Positions 21,613 to 33,193 of a stretch of 64,000 nucleotides of DNA are shown piece after piece. Each line of letters begins with the position of its first letter. The stretch's first letter is position 1. Below the pieces are notes generated by a model. That model was not told the DNA's origin. It ran no database searches and saw nothing but the letters and a program-made list of their open reading frames with translations. The position numbers were made by a program, and so were the translations under genes. Source of the stretch: Panaeolus papilionaceus (taxonomy: Eukaryota > Basidiomycota > Agaricomycetes > Agaricales); contig JADNRZ010000027.1 in NCBI GenBank assembly GCA_015501605.1, positions 62,001-126,000 on the forward strand, in the 5' to 3' direction.

Positions 21613-22860
21613 ATGTCCAGAATCCCGGAATTTGCAACCAAGCTCGAAAATATTACGGTTTCGGGAGTTGTGTCAGTAGAACGGGTCTCAAAAGTAGGAC
21701 CAATAGATGGGAGTGAATATTATTATGTATTTGTGTAAGTGATCAATACTGCCCGGAGATTACAACTTATACATGAATGTGTAGCCTGCTTGGTCCAACC
21801 GGGTCAGGGAAGAGTACAGTAAGTCAAATGATTATCAGACTTATGACTTGTGACCTACAGAATTACCAATGCTGTTGCAGTTCATAGAATCACTTGCACC
21901 AAACACTTCACTCAGCCTTTCCAGTAATAAGTTGGAAGGGTTTACACAATCCATAAACGTATATTGTATTGTGAATGTCAAGTCTAATGCAGGGTACCCA
22001 ATTTACCTTGTGGATGTTCCAGGCTTCGCAGATACCAAAATCTCATCAATGGGTATAGTTTCCATGGTGAGAAAGATGATTCAGACAAATGGGTGAGCCC
22101 CAGTCGCCTCTTTCTTGGGACACACACTGACATCAAGCATAGTAATCCATGGTTCTATATTCTTTACTTCACCCCTATACACAACCCACGCCTTCCTGGA
22201 AGTCAAAGGCGGGTCCTGCGAACCTTTGAAGCCTTGACAGGACCAGAGTCAGCTGGGAGGAATATTACAATTGTTTCTGCGATGTGGGACCTTGTTTGGG
22301 GCGAAAGTGCTTCAAGGCGTGCAGAAAACAATTTCAGCCAGCTTCAAGACGAGATCTGGCAGGTATGCTAATCTTGGAAAATTCTTGCAGTATTGATTGA
22401 TGATGTTCCCATCACTTGTTAGAACTACATCAGCAGTGGAAGTCATATTGTCAGGTTTCAAAACAAGCAGGAGTCTGCACTGACAATTTTAGATGGTGCT
22501 TTTGGACGGGGATATCCCAGCCTCTATCCCCTTAGGGAGTCAATTTCACAGCCCCTCCGACAAACCCCATTCGCATCAAATCTATACAATGACCTCCAAA
22601 TACAAATTCAGTGTCTTCAATTACAACAAACCAACATTCAGTCAGATTTGCAGGATGCAACAGAGCAATCAGACGAACAACTCAAAGCCACCCTTGTTCC
22701 GCAACTCAAGGAAGTGCAGGGCCTTCTTGCAAAATTCGAGAAGGAGTTGCTTGAGTATGAGTCAGGTGCTATCTTTCTTACCCACTACAAGAGTGGGCTA
22801 TTCACCATGACCATCAAGACAGTGAAGAGGTGGGGACATAAGCTTCTGAGGGACCACTGA
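21613..22860 (+). CDS. P-loop GTPase (AIG1-like fungal family), copy 1
   Basis: Five exons, 21613-21734, 21785-21818, 21881-22092, 22143-22362 and 22423-22860, join to 341 aa with no stop. The Walker A/G1 motif GPTGSGKST is at residues 44-52, split between exons 2 and 3 just after it. The G3 motif DVPGFAD starts at residue 97. The family block YILYFTPIHNPRLPGSQRR follows, then G4-like VSAMWDLVWG (about 167-176), where MWD stands in for the usual (N/T)KxD. The C-terminal part is a Gln/Leu-rich coiled coil (LYNDLQIQIQCLQLQQTNIQ), ending in a basic tail (TIKTVKRWGHKLLRDH). Similar proteins are numerous in mushroom genomes and are annotated only as G-domain or P-loop NTPase proteins. The cellular role is unknown; membrane association through the tail is inferred. 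Confidence 0.88.
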
Positions 22861-23340
22861 ATCATGATTAGTAAGCCTCTCACTCCCCCTTTGACAATGG
22901 TTGCTGTGTTGACATGACATTTCAGATTGGTCTCTGCAGCCTCCAGAGGACCATAATGTCCCATTCTTTTGAACATTGTATATTGTACTATCACAAGTTC
23001 AACATCTCTTTTGCCTTGTATTTTTGCACCAGGACTTCTTTTCTTCTAGTCAAACAAGTTCTCTGTACATCCTATTTTTGATAATGTTCCATAATCAATC
23101 TGTCCGCCCTCATCTTTGATTTGATTCTTTTCCTTCAAGTTCCTCATAGATGTGCTAAGATGGTGGTCTCAGGTAGTGTTATAATCGAGATCCAGGGGAG
23201 ATAGTGCCAAAGAAGAATAGCATTACACGACGAAATTACACTGAAATTTCACAGTGTAGTAAGAGACAGGTCATGGAAGACATCATGATCCAGTGAAAGT
23301 TCACTCATATAATAGAACCAGTCTGATGCGCTTGACTGCA
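22861..23340. other. 3' flank of GTPase copy 1
   Basis: The sequence from 22876 to about 23400 is nearly identical to that after GTPase copy 3 (49500-50040), including cattcttttgaacattgta. It differs from the 3' flanks of copies 2 and 4. No gene. Confidence 0.7.
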
Positions 23341-25720
23341 GATAATGCCTTGTAGAAATGTCTAGATATCATCGCACCACGGCCTTGTTCTTCCACTGTA
23401 CATCCTCGTCCTCATTGCTTTCGTATCGCGACGCGGTGAACACTGACAGATTCAGCGGACAAACCGACAGCACATGAGAATACAAGCGCAATTTACTTCG
23501 GGGGGTTTCTGGGGTTCAGTGTGAGCGAAAGTGAGCTATTGAGGTGGTGCGAGGAGGAGAACGAGTGGATGAAGCGACGTTAACGTTGATACTATGCTGG
23601 AAGACATCGAAGTCTAACGCAGGTGGGGAAAGGGTGGAATGCGACTCTAGAGAACTCATGAGTTAAGTCTTAGAGATGGTACTGGAGAGTAGTGATGCGA
23701 TTAATGGCGAAATCGTAAACACTGGGATAATATCCCAAGCTGAGGCGTCGCAGGGAAGGGATTGACCTCCTCAGGCGGTCACGGTCCTCCTCGCACGTCT
23801 CTCTCACTCGCATCCCCGCTCTCCCTCACAACAACATCGCCCGCTTTCTCCACCTCACACCCCTCTCATCTCTCTCTCCACAACCTAACCCAGAACTCTC
23901 GCTTCGAACCATTTCGACTCCTACACTCGGTATGGTTTTCCCTTTAGAGCGCGTAAGCGACAACAACCCTCCTTTTGCGGAGCAGTGATGGTGGTTATTT
24001 CTCTTCTCCCGCTTTGTGACTCGTTTTCTCCTCGTCTGTAGCCTCGTCTACCCCTCCCTCCTCTCCCTCCCTCCTGAATTCGCTCAAATCACTCTCCTTC
24101 ACTCCCTATTTTCCCGTCTTCACATTGCTCTTCCTCAGAGTTGGTATTGGTCGTCATATTTGTTGATAGAAAAGTTGACGGCGGTAACATTGAATTCGGA
24201 GACGGCACAGTTGATATTGATGTCGGAAACGGCGCAGGTGCGGGTGCGGCAGTGTGAGGGACCAGGACAATGGGATGGATCGAAGGGATTAGAGCTGACT
24301 GTGACACGTCCAGGTGATACTCCACGTTCTCTTGCCCCTTCACTTCACCCAAGCTCTCGGCTCCACCAACAGCCTCCAATGCCCCGCCCACCACCTGCAC
24401 CAACGCCAACCTGCCTCGTACATCCGTGCACTTGCAATTAATATGAGTCCGAGCGGAGTGTGGTGCCTTGTTAGATTTCTCGTGGCGGCATTGGAGGTAC
24501 AGAGAAAAAGGAGGGATTTGGTGGGGCTGGTGTTATGTGCGCATCAGGGGATTGGGATACAAAAATAGAATGAGGTGTTAGATCCAGAGGCTTTGGGTTC
24601 CCATTCCCTACAGTCACAAAATCCTCTTCCTTCTCGTTCTCCTTCCCTTTCTTCCCCAAATCCCTGAGCGTGTTTCTCTGTTCCCCCTGATTCCTTCAAA
24701 AACACTCCCAATGACGATCGCTTGCACAACGGCGCTTCCACCAAGTGTATTCATACCCTTAGTCCTTCTCGTGGTCGCTGGATCAGACAGGGTGAATAGC
24801 CAGTGCAGCGCTTACGAAGATGGCAGAAGATGGTAGGATTGAGGGAGATGAAGCTGAAGGGACAGTGGAAGTATATGGAGGGTTGGGGGTAGCCTAGACA
24901 GATTCTCTCCGAAGCGGGAGAAGGGAGCATTAAAGAAGCAGATTCCGACTAGGACGCCTTCATAGTAGGATTAAAAGGCGGGGGACTGAGAATATCGTTT
25001 TTGATCTATGATGAGATGAGACGTGAAGCGGGATTAGGCTCAGTCTCCAGATCTATAAATCGAACCGGTAGTTGGCACAGTGAATACTTTCAGAGAACGG
25101 GATATCATGGAAGCTGACCAAAGGAATAGTATTGTTCTAACTAAAACACGCTGAAAATGTCAAAAATCCATCAGAGACAGGTCAGATAAACGAAAGCCAG
25201 GATTATTGACTCACTGATATGTAGTCCAAATCCTCTTAAAAGGGATGATACAATACGTTGTCGACAGGCAGAACGCATAACCCTGAATCTACCGTATCCT
25301 TCATCCAAGGATAACTCCAAATGTTCAATAGGCATAGTAAAACATGATTGTGGGGAAAGGAGATTAAGATACACGTATAACTTTGTCACCTAGAGCAGTC
25401 ATGAGAGAATGTCGGTGGTGGTCAGCAATGAAGAGAGCAGAGTGGTTTGAAATTCGATGGCGCGACCCAAAGTTGGTATTATCCAAATTTGGGGTGTGAG
25501 GCGGTGGCACGTGCACAGGACGCGTCCGCGAAGACAGGGGCTTCAGCTCTGAGAGAGCGTCAACACGATTGCAAATGCGGCGCTGGTGTAATGGTTTCTG
25601 GTGAATCTTGGACTCTAACCACAGTTTAGCTGCGTTATAAATGAGATCAGTAGCCACAACAGCCACCACCACCGATCTCAACATCCTCCGTCTCCCCCAA
25701 AATCAAGTACCGTAGTCAAA
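23340..25720 (-). repeat. V2 block (minus-strand Ser/Pro-rich gene remnant)
   Basis: Near copy of V4 (50000-51600). On the minus strand 24089-24409 encodes LALVQVVGGALEAVGGAESL followed by a Pro/Ser/Thr linker, and 24471-24744 carries NEKEEDFVTVGNGNPKPLD. The equivalent pieces in U blocks (REEDCASVGMWKAKN; GSLALVGMMSG) show that the V and U genes are paralogues. No intact gene structure can be built. Confidence 0.5.
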
Positions 25721-26325
25721 AATCATCTCAGATCAATGACAAGTGTGTTTCTGGTCTTGGAAAAATATGATCAGATTCTGAATAAAATTTTAGCTGTTCA
25801 TGTGTCTCCAGGTTAAACCATATCGTTATAAATCCATTTTCCGTGTTGGCGAAACTACAGTTCACAGTTCCCCTCTTCTTGCCATACCAGCTCTTCTCTT
25901 TCTCACCATAACCTCGATTTAATGGCATAAAACCAACGAGTCGATAGGGGTGCGGCAAGTATGGTGTATCAGTAATACCCGTGATGCAGGTGAAGGTGAA
26001 ACGGGAGTATGGAGGGTGTTAAAGCCTATGGGGCCTGGGGAGCATACTAAAGTCGTTGTGGTTAGAGGTCACTAAACCATTTACGTATCTTTGCCTCGTC
26101 GCCTCTTCATCCTATTCAAGTGGAGCCTCAATCGCAGCGTAGCGATGTTTGGCTAGGTGAGAAACCTTCCTCCTTGGCAGCTACATATATGGATTGGTTC
26201 CAATCCGAATTCGAATATATTCATAAAGCTACTCACGAACTCAATTGACAACGAGATCTTTCGTGAGTCAAGATGGCAATCAACTCAACCTCCCTACCAC
26301 CACCTCGTCACATCGGACGACGCCC

Positions 26326-27497
26326 ATGGACCCAGTCTTCCCCCTTGAGCTTATCCACAAGATTATCAGCCTCGTCAAGGACGACAACAATCTATCCACA
26401 CTAATCTCATTATCTTATTGCTGCAAAACATTCTCCGATATTTGTCGTCCCTTCATCTTCGAGCGCATCTGCATTGGGTTCAGCAACAAGAATATCGCGC
26501 GCACATTATCAGTTCTTACATGTCTATCCCAAAACACATTGTACTTACCCTATGTGAGATGTCTTCTCATCGATCTGCGTGACAGAGGACACGATATACC
26601 ACAAAAATCAACAGAGGATGTCATTAATCTCTGGGGACCAGTTATGCTAATGCTATCCCGCCTGGATTCTATCACATTTCAACAGGAGAGCTCCTATCAG
26701 ATGCCCGACCAGATATCCTTCCTCATCAACAAACTCATTGCTTTTTATATCTCCCAGGGAACATTGAAATCAGCAACCATCTATGGCACCTTGGAAGATA
26801 TGCAGACGATGGACGCCTTGTTGTCACCACCGTCATCCTTACTCTCCCTGACCCTCTACCGTCCGAAGTTACGCCTCGACATGCCTTCTGAAATTCTTCC
26901 CATCACCTCGTCGTCAAACCTCACAACGTTCAAACTATACAACCCGGGTCGATTCCCTCTCCACATCCTCGACAGATACCCAAATCTCACCCATCTTGAA
27001 ATGGAGTTTAACAAACACTATCGGGCTGTATCTCAAAATCGTCCATTGGACGCCCTACCCTTCTCAAAATTACGATACCTTTCGTTCAAAGTTCGAGAAC
27101 CAAACTCATATTCGGGCTCTCTGACCCGGGATTTCATCGCATTTTGCGATCCGGGTCTGGGGCTTCCACTTCCTCGTCTTGAGCACCTTTCACTGGCGGC
27201 ATCGGACGAGGATGCATGGGCCGAGTTGTCGATTTTGCTGGGAAAGCTACGACACCTAAGAACTCTGGAAATAGACTGTAAGCGCATGCACTATCCGAGG
27301 TTTTACACGTCCAGTCATGCTGATATCCGTCCCATCTCATCAGTCACCTTGTATCCATCTCGAACAGAAAGAAATCCAATTGACATCGTGCAAATTGCTG
27401 AGCACATCAAGAGTGCACACACATCGCTTCGACATCTCTCTCTGCACATAAACCTCAGTGATACGCCTGCACAATCCGAGAAGGCATTGGACAACGT
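26326..27497 (+). pseudogene. F-box/LRR-type protein, 5' part, split by Plavaka insertion
   Basis: Starts at an ATG in good context (gcccATGG). Residues about 4-45 are an F-box (FPLELIHKIISLVKDDNN, SYCCKTFSDICRPFIFERI), the Skp1-binding motif of SCF ubiquitin ligases. Leu-rich repeat-like strands follow (SLTLYRPKLRLD, LRYLSFKVR, LRHLRTLEIDCKR). This matches the many mushroom F-box proteins that recruit substrates through a Leu-rich C-terminus. The frame runs into the transposon after residue 390 and picks up about 29 foreign residues before a stop at 27585. The missing C-terminal 106 codons are at 35249-35567. No intron is needed. An earlier in-frame ATG at about 26272 is not excluded. Confidence 0.85.
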
Positions 27498-27780
27498 TGT
27501 CGGAAAAATCACGATTTGCATATATACCCTTGCAGTCGCTGACGGGTTTATAGGTGAGGATCAGTCCACTCGGACTGACGAATAAGTGGTGTATCAGCGG
27601 TGTATCAGTGGTGTGTACGTGACTGTTAGAGCCTAACTGGAAGATACACCTTTATCAATTCGGCCTAGATTACCTATCAGCCCTGAATATGCCTCGATAC
27701 GAAGCTGAAACCTGTAATATAACGTTTACTGATGTTATAACTGGCCAGTCATATCAGGGCTGTCTGTTTCATATACACTG
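27498..27780. repeat. Left terminal/subterminal region of the Plavaka element
   Basis: Shared with 13614-13895. Holds three tandem versions of (c/t)ggtgt(a/g)t(c/a)ag at 27588-27616 and further gatacacc/tatca half-sites. Clustered short subterminal repeats in CACTA-type elements usually bind element-encoded proteins. Confidence 0.75.
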
Positions 27781-28114
27781 TTTAACTCGGTGCAATACCT
27801 CATCACTAGGATGTACAGAATAGACAAGACAAGCTGTATTTTCTGTTTTGGCACGGTGAGGGTCATATCTCGAGGAATAAGTATGTATATCGGAATATGC
27901 CACCCTCGTCTCTAGAGTTTCCGCCACATAAAACCATCGTGCCGTATGATGCCACTGAGTGTTGCTGATCTCAACTGATCTCTCCCTTCCTGGGACTTTG
28001 AGCGGAGCACTGGGACATGGATGGAAGATTATATTATTCAAATTTCGAATTTATGACTTGGAGTTACATTGTTGTGAACACGAAGCGAGTTATAAATTTA
28101 TAATTACATTAATT

Positions 28115-28730
28115 TTACGATTCATTTTGTACCTCATGTAGGAGGTCGCGAAGAACGCCAACAAGCTCTTGTCGGTCTTTCCTTGCCTCTTCAGCTGACC
28201 TCTCTATGACTTTCCTGACCTCTGAAACTTCGTACTGGATCAGCTGGGCCAAGTTCTTCATTTCGCTAGGACATGGCGAGGTAGTAGTATGTTGTCTCTT
28301 TGAGGCTCTGTTACCATCGCGGTTTGAAATGTCTTCAAGGTGTCGTTTCGAACTGGAGCTTGCAGGTTTGGACTATGGAAGCACAACAACTTAGTACAAG
28401 TAATGTCTCTACTTGATTTTCGCCACATACCTTAGTATCTCGCCCTCCCATAGAATTAGAAGCTAGGGTGTTACCAATATCTGCACCCAATCCACGTTGT
28501 TGGCGTGTAGCAAGCTGGCGTTCGAACTGTCGCTCTTTGGCTTGAGCTTGTCTGTGCTGACTTGCAATAGGCTCAGGGATGGAAGCAGGGCTGCTGGAGC
28601 GATTAATGATAGGATCGAATTCCGAGCCATTGCTGTCAGAGTCGCGATTCGAGGAGTTATGGATTGACAGCATGGGTACTGGGAAGAGCTCAATACGAGG
28701 ACGGGGTTGTTTGTGTTGTTTGGAAGTCAT
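28115..28730 (-). CDS. Coiled-coil protein of the Plavaka element (185 aa)
   Basis: Two exons, 28431-28730 and 28115-28372, separated by a 58-bp intron (GTATGT...CATAG), give 185 aa ending in TAA. The N-terminal half is Ser/Asn/Arg-rich and probably disordered (NSSNRDSDSNGSEFDP), with a Gln/Arg-rich helix (QAQAKERQFERQLATRQQR). There is a basic patch (SSSSKRHLED, NRASKRQ). The C-terminal about 45 residues form a strong coiled coil (LIQYEVSEVRKVIERSAEEA). It lies downstream of the transposase on the same strand, inside the transposon termini, so it is probably an element-encoded accessory protein. I recognise no catalytic motif. A role in binding the subterminal repeats, like TnpA of En/Spm, is a guess. 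A trapped host gene is the alternative. Confidence 0.75.
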
Positions 28731-29023
28731 GGTGGTTTGTTGTTGGTGTTAGCGCACACTCTGTATCCTTTGTTATAAGGGCAACAATGTGGAGTACGAT
28801 ATTCAGGGTTAAAGCAGACCATATTTGCGGAGTATGATGCTCATTAGTGGAGCCAAAGGAGTAGCTCCAATACAGAAATGTGAAGTTGTGTTCGCTGTGG
28901 TACCCCGTTCAATAGACCTGAGTCGAAACAATATAGAGCACAATACTTATAGCCTATAGGAACTGCATGTGCACGATACTTTGGTAATGATATGCTCGTG
29001 AAGCCTTCAATAGTAATTATAAT

Positions 29024-32000
29024 TCAGGTAGGGTTGTTACAAAGGAACATATCAGAATCAACACTATCGATAAAATAATATGTCCGTTCATCCTGCTTTG
29101 TGCTGACTGGACAAAGAAGTGCACCGCGAAGAAGGTGATTTGCTTCAATCAACGTGGTTCTTGGCTCTTCCTGCAACACTCTGCAACCTTCCCAGACTGT
29201 GTTCGGTCTCCATTTGCTGGCTGAGTACCTATTTACCAAAGCAATATCAAGCGCCCGTCCAGATGGCAGCCAGCATCGGAATAAGTCGCACAGCCTGGCA
29301 ACGTTCGGCCTTGGTGAATCGTCATGGATAATGACACAATCATATCTCTCTCGACCATGAAAATCCTTGTTGCACCGCAGGATATCAACTCCCTCGCCCC
29401 AGTCTTCGAGTGATTGGTACTTGAGGACAATGTACTTGAATCGCTGGACCTAAAGTGGGACAGGTAGAGGTGAGATCTGAGTCAAGTGGGGAATGTCACG
29501 GGTAACCATCGGGTACGGACTCGCCGACCCGCACCCGCACCCGTGGCGTACCCTACCCGTTTACCCGCGGGCCTTCCGTGCAAAACGAGCCCAAGAACGT
29601 CCAAAACGGACAATTTTTGGGCAAGATATGCTCGAAATACGAGCCTTTCGTATTTCAAGCATACCTTGCCCAATTCTGTGCCGTTTCGGGCGCTCTTGGG
29701 CATGTTTTGAAGCTCACGGGTACGCCGAGACTGACCCGTACCCATACCCATACCGCGCCACCCAACCCGACCGATCACCCGTACTCTCGACTTTCCCTAA
29801 GCTCAAGGGTTGTATGTATGCATTATCACTCACCGGGATATCATCGTCAAATCTCATTTGAATGGCCTCCTCTGGATGATGAGAAAGGATGTATTCCCGT
29901 ACTCGTGAATCAAGCAAGTTATACCATGGATCAGATTGAGAGAGTGAGGATGTCAGAACTCGGACATTCGTTTTCTTGCCCTCTGGAGAGCCCAAACGCC
30001 AGCTCTGTGTTGACACCTCAGTCACTACATCAGAGATGGCCTTCAGCTCGGCGTCACTCTCCTGCGTGACCTTCTGGCTTGTTTCGAGATTGAGATGAGC
30101 TCTTTTATTGTCGTCAATCCGCATACGAATCAGCGCAACTGCCTCCTGCTTTTCGTCAATGACACACATCTGTCCAGATTGGTATTTGAGATTTGGGGGG
30201 AATAGATGTATTGAGATCACGATACCTGATGTTCTGCATTCTTCATGTTCGTCTGCTTGTAGGCTTGCGACGCTTCTTGCTGAAATCCTTCACCAGTCCT
30301 TGTGGAAAAGTTATCCACCGTTCCCTTTTCTTGAATATCTTGAATTACGTGGGATATGGCGTGTTGCTTTAAGAAGTTGAAGTTTTTGCCATATTCTCGA
30401 GTAACACCCTTGTTCCGCATCTGTCAGCACCAGCAAAATTTAAAGCAAGCAATTTAAACTAAGCGTTCACACCTTACAATGTTGTTCATACACACTTATT
30501 GCCTTCTTGAGTTGGTCAAGCCGACTGGTCGTCATGCATTTGAGGCTAACAAGGATCCTGAAGCGGAGGTATGCACGAATGCAGTGCACTAACACCGAGT
30601 TCTTAGGCAGAAAGTCGACGATACACGGTAAAATGCACTGAAGGTGGTTCATTAAACATTTTATGAAAGGAAGAACACACTAATAATTACCTTCAGTATG
30701 TCGTAGAAGGCTTGGCCGTCCGTAAACTGAGTTGTTGTCACGCTATTGAAATGCTTAAGCTGGCTCCACCGAGGAAACGCAGCCATCCTGTCCAAAGTAT
30801 TATCAAAAGTCTCATCATGATGTGGCGGCAGGTGATTCAGAAAGTCTTACCTTTGTGTCACTCTCCCTTTTTGATTTCGCTTCTCAAGAGCATCTAATAA
30901 AACAGGCCACAGATGCTTACCCCACTTTCCAAGATCATCGGAATGCAGGGTATCATAAGAATATGCTTTGTATGGATCAGCAAAGCGGAACTTCCAAAGA
31001 AAATGCTGCAGTTAGGGTAATAGAAAATGTTGTCAAATTAGCGAGTGAAAAAATACTGGCAGTTGCAAGGGTTTGACGTACGTTAATGTTATGCATTCCG
31101 CTGGCTTTTAATATAGCCTCTTTTTCACCTTTCGTCTCCGCATTTGAAGCTTGCACGAGAACATTCTTCATGGATGATGGGGTGCGGAGTTCGAACGGAC
31201 CTGAGAACTTGCTCAGGTCCAGGGAAAAAACGAGGCATTTGGGACACGGGTGATGTGCTTGAGCACTCCGGCAGCCACAGAAGTTTGCCGCTTCTTCTGC
31301 GTCTTGCGACTCAATTAAAATCCCTGGATAAAGGACACGGCTTATACCATCTGCACATTTATGTGCCTCCCCATAGTGAGAGCGACATCTCAACGTTTTA
31401 AACACCTTTTCCAAGATTTTTTGGTACAGCTCACGCCTAAAGTGGGCAAACTCTTCCTTCTGCGCAGCTGTACGGCTTTTCGGGTCATAAGGGTCTTCCA
31501 CCTATAATCGGAGATTAGTGCAATCCAACACGGAAGGTGATGACAAGTATAAACTACTGACTCACCACTGGCATGTATCCCACAAGCACACCTCCACCAT
31601 TCCCCGACGCATTTCGTATTTCTCGTGGAAGCCAAGCTGGACGTAAAATCATGGGATACATCTTAACACGTCGCGTTACCATGCCTTTGTCCAGCCAAAA
31701 GTGTAATGGAAGATAACAATGTGGATAGACATCATCGTGTGGAAGTTGTGTCTGGCCAATAAATTATCATTAGTCACACGTACGAATACTAACCATTAAT
31801 GATCTGCACCGTACTCACATCAATACCCCACCATGTATCTGCTGTATATGGTTCATCGTAAATCCGTTCCTCAGATCCAGAGGCCGTTGAGCAGTAGAAT
31901 TTACGGGCTGAGTTCCAGGTCGCTGATGGTGCAAGCGATTCATCTTGAATAATAGATAGGATCCACTCCCATGGGTCACGGTATTCAAACTCATAGGTGC

Positions 32001-32927
32001 GCTCAATGCCCTCGTAGGAAAGAGTAACTGAGTCGGTTTTAAACTTGAAGTCAAAAACTTCAGTTCGTGATCATCTTGTTCAACTGAACAAAAATAATCA
32101 ACGCACCTGTACGCAGTGTTTTCTGGCCCTGGAGAGAACATCATCCATGTCTTGATAGGACTTCAGTGTCAAACGACTCCCTTCTGCCCATCCATTGTTA
32201 ATCCCACTTAGTAGTGTATTGATGGTATCTTTCGACATCACGCCACGAACAGCTGTTTCCGTGAATTGAAAATCGGGCAGATTGCTGAAGGGAGCCCAGG
32301 GTCTCAATTCAGGTTGAGGCGTGTATCGCTTGACTGAATATAGCGGAACAGTGGCCTCGGAGAGATTGTTCAAATTACTGTTCAAGGGGATGATCTTTGC
32401 CGTTGAGTCCAACGAGTGAGGATGGGGGATAATTTTGATATATTCCTCCGGTAGATGTGGGCCGCATGGAGGACAAGTTCCTGGAATAAGTATCAATTAT
32501 CAGACGAGTCATTCAAATTATTATTAGAGTAGTACACACCAACACTGGGTAAACTGGCAGTTGTGTTGACATAGCTGGGAGTCTCTGCGGCATCATTTGC
32601 CTCGCTGCCCTCACTGACAGTGGTATTAGGCTCATAAACCAGCAAGTCAGGACCTGGTCCTGCGGATGTTGAAGATAATTCTTCAGGACAAGCAGATGCT
32701 GTAGCATTATTGGATTGAGAGGGCACAGCAGATGTTGCCAGTTGTGACCGTGAACGATGAGACTTTTGACGTAGCTCTTTCCGAACTTGTGCAATCTCTT
32801 TACACCAATCAACGTGTTTCTTAAAGCCTTGTGCATGCACCTGGTCATTGCAGTGCTTACACTTCTTATAAGCCTTTTCAAGCTGAATTCTGAGAGACTT
32901 TTTCGCGTTTTTTGGTCGTCGAGCCAT
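29024..32927 (-). CDS. Plavaka transposase, apparently intact (988 aa)
   Basis: Eleven exons on the minus strand: 32540-32927, 32107-32480, 31819-32043, 31566-31751, 31082-31501, 30851-31005, 30691-30787, 30473-30637, 30226-30420, 29834-30169 and 29024-29449. They total 2967 bp, so 988 aa with no stop, and every junction fits GT...AG. The N-terminus carries a zinc-finger-like motif (KCKHCNDQVHAQGFKKHVDW, then C). Family landmarks follow: RNASGNGGGVLVGYMPV; DGISRVLYPGILIESQDAEE followed by a Cys/His cluster ending PCPKCL; and WKFRFADPYKAYSYDTLHSD with LGKWGKHLWP. Later come LKQHAISHVIQDIQEKGTVD followed by NFSTRTGEGFQQEA and TNMKN. The C-terminus ends in DSDMFLCNNPT. It cuts and rejoins DNA at the element ends in the nucleus. 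The last intron is enlarged by a MITE. Confidence 0.88.
29487..29799. mobile_element. 313-bp hAT-like MITE inside the last intron of the Plavaka transposase
   Basis: Rich in ggg(t/c)ac / acccgtaccc motifs. Ends TGGGGAATGTC and, inverted, TAGGGAAAGTC are weak inverted repeats of hAT type (TAGGG). The flanks agtcaag (29480-29486) and agctcaag (29800-29807) look like an 8-bp duplication that lost one base. The host intron is 29450-29833 (384 bp); without the MITE and duplication it would be about 63 bp, the normal size here. Splicing would remove the insertion harmlessly. Confidence 0.7.
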
Positions 32928-33193
32928 GCTTGTTGTATGAATTGGACCAAGTTGGTTGGGTGAGCGAATATCCAGGAATCAGTTCTCAACCGTGACAGAG
33001 CTTGCAGGTCTTGAATTCATTGAGAAATATTGTGATGGTAATGTAATTTTCGAAGACTCCAACACTCCACTTAACTATGAGTGGGGCCTGAGGCCCTGAG
33101 CACCACTCCAGAACTAGTATATAACAGTACCTTCAAGTTAGCGGCGCACCCATAATCCATTCTCCCCAGATCCCAAGTCCATCCCTACTCAGA
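32928..33193. promoter_or_regulatory. Bidirectional promoter region of the Plavaka element
   Basis: The 266 bp between two divergent start codons: the transposase ATG at 32925-32927 (minus) and the ATG at 33194 (plus). It contains a palindrome-like gtggggcctgaggccctgag near 33081-33100. A tatata sequence lies at 33118-33123, about 70 bp before the plus-strand ATG. Co-transcription of the two genes is inferred from the layout only. Confidence 0.5.

Noticed and set aside
27493..27725. aacgt on both sides of 27498-27720 as a 5-bp target duplication
   Set aside because: Similarity to 13614 onward continues past 27725, so the second aacgt is inside the repeat and coincidental.
29493..29861. Long open frames on both strands over the MITE
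   Set aside because: They arise from acccgtacc-type repeats lacking stops; the segment is intronic.
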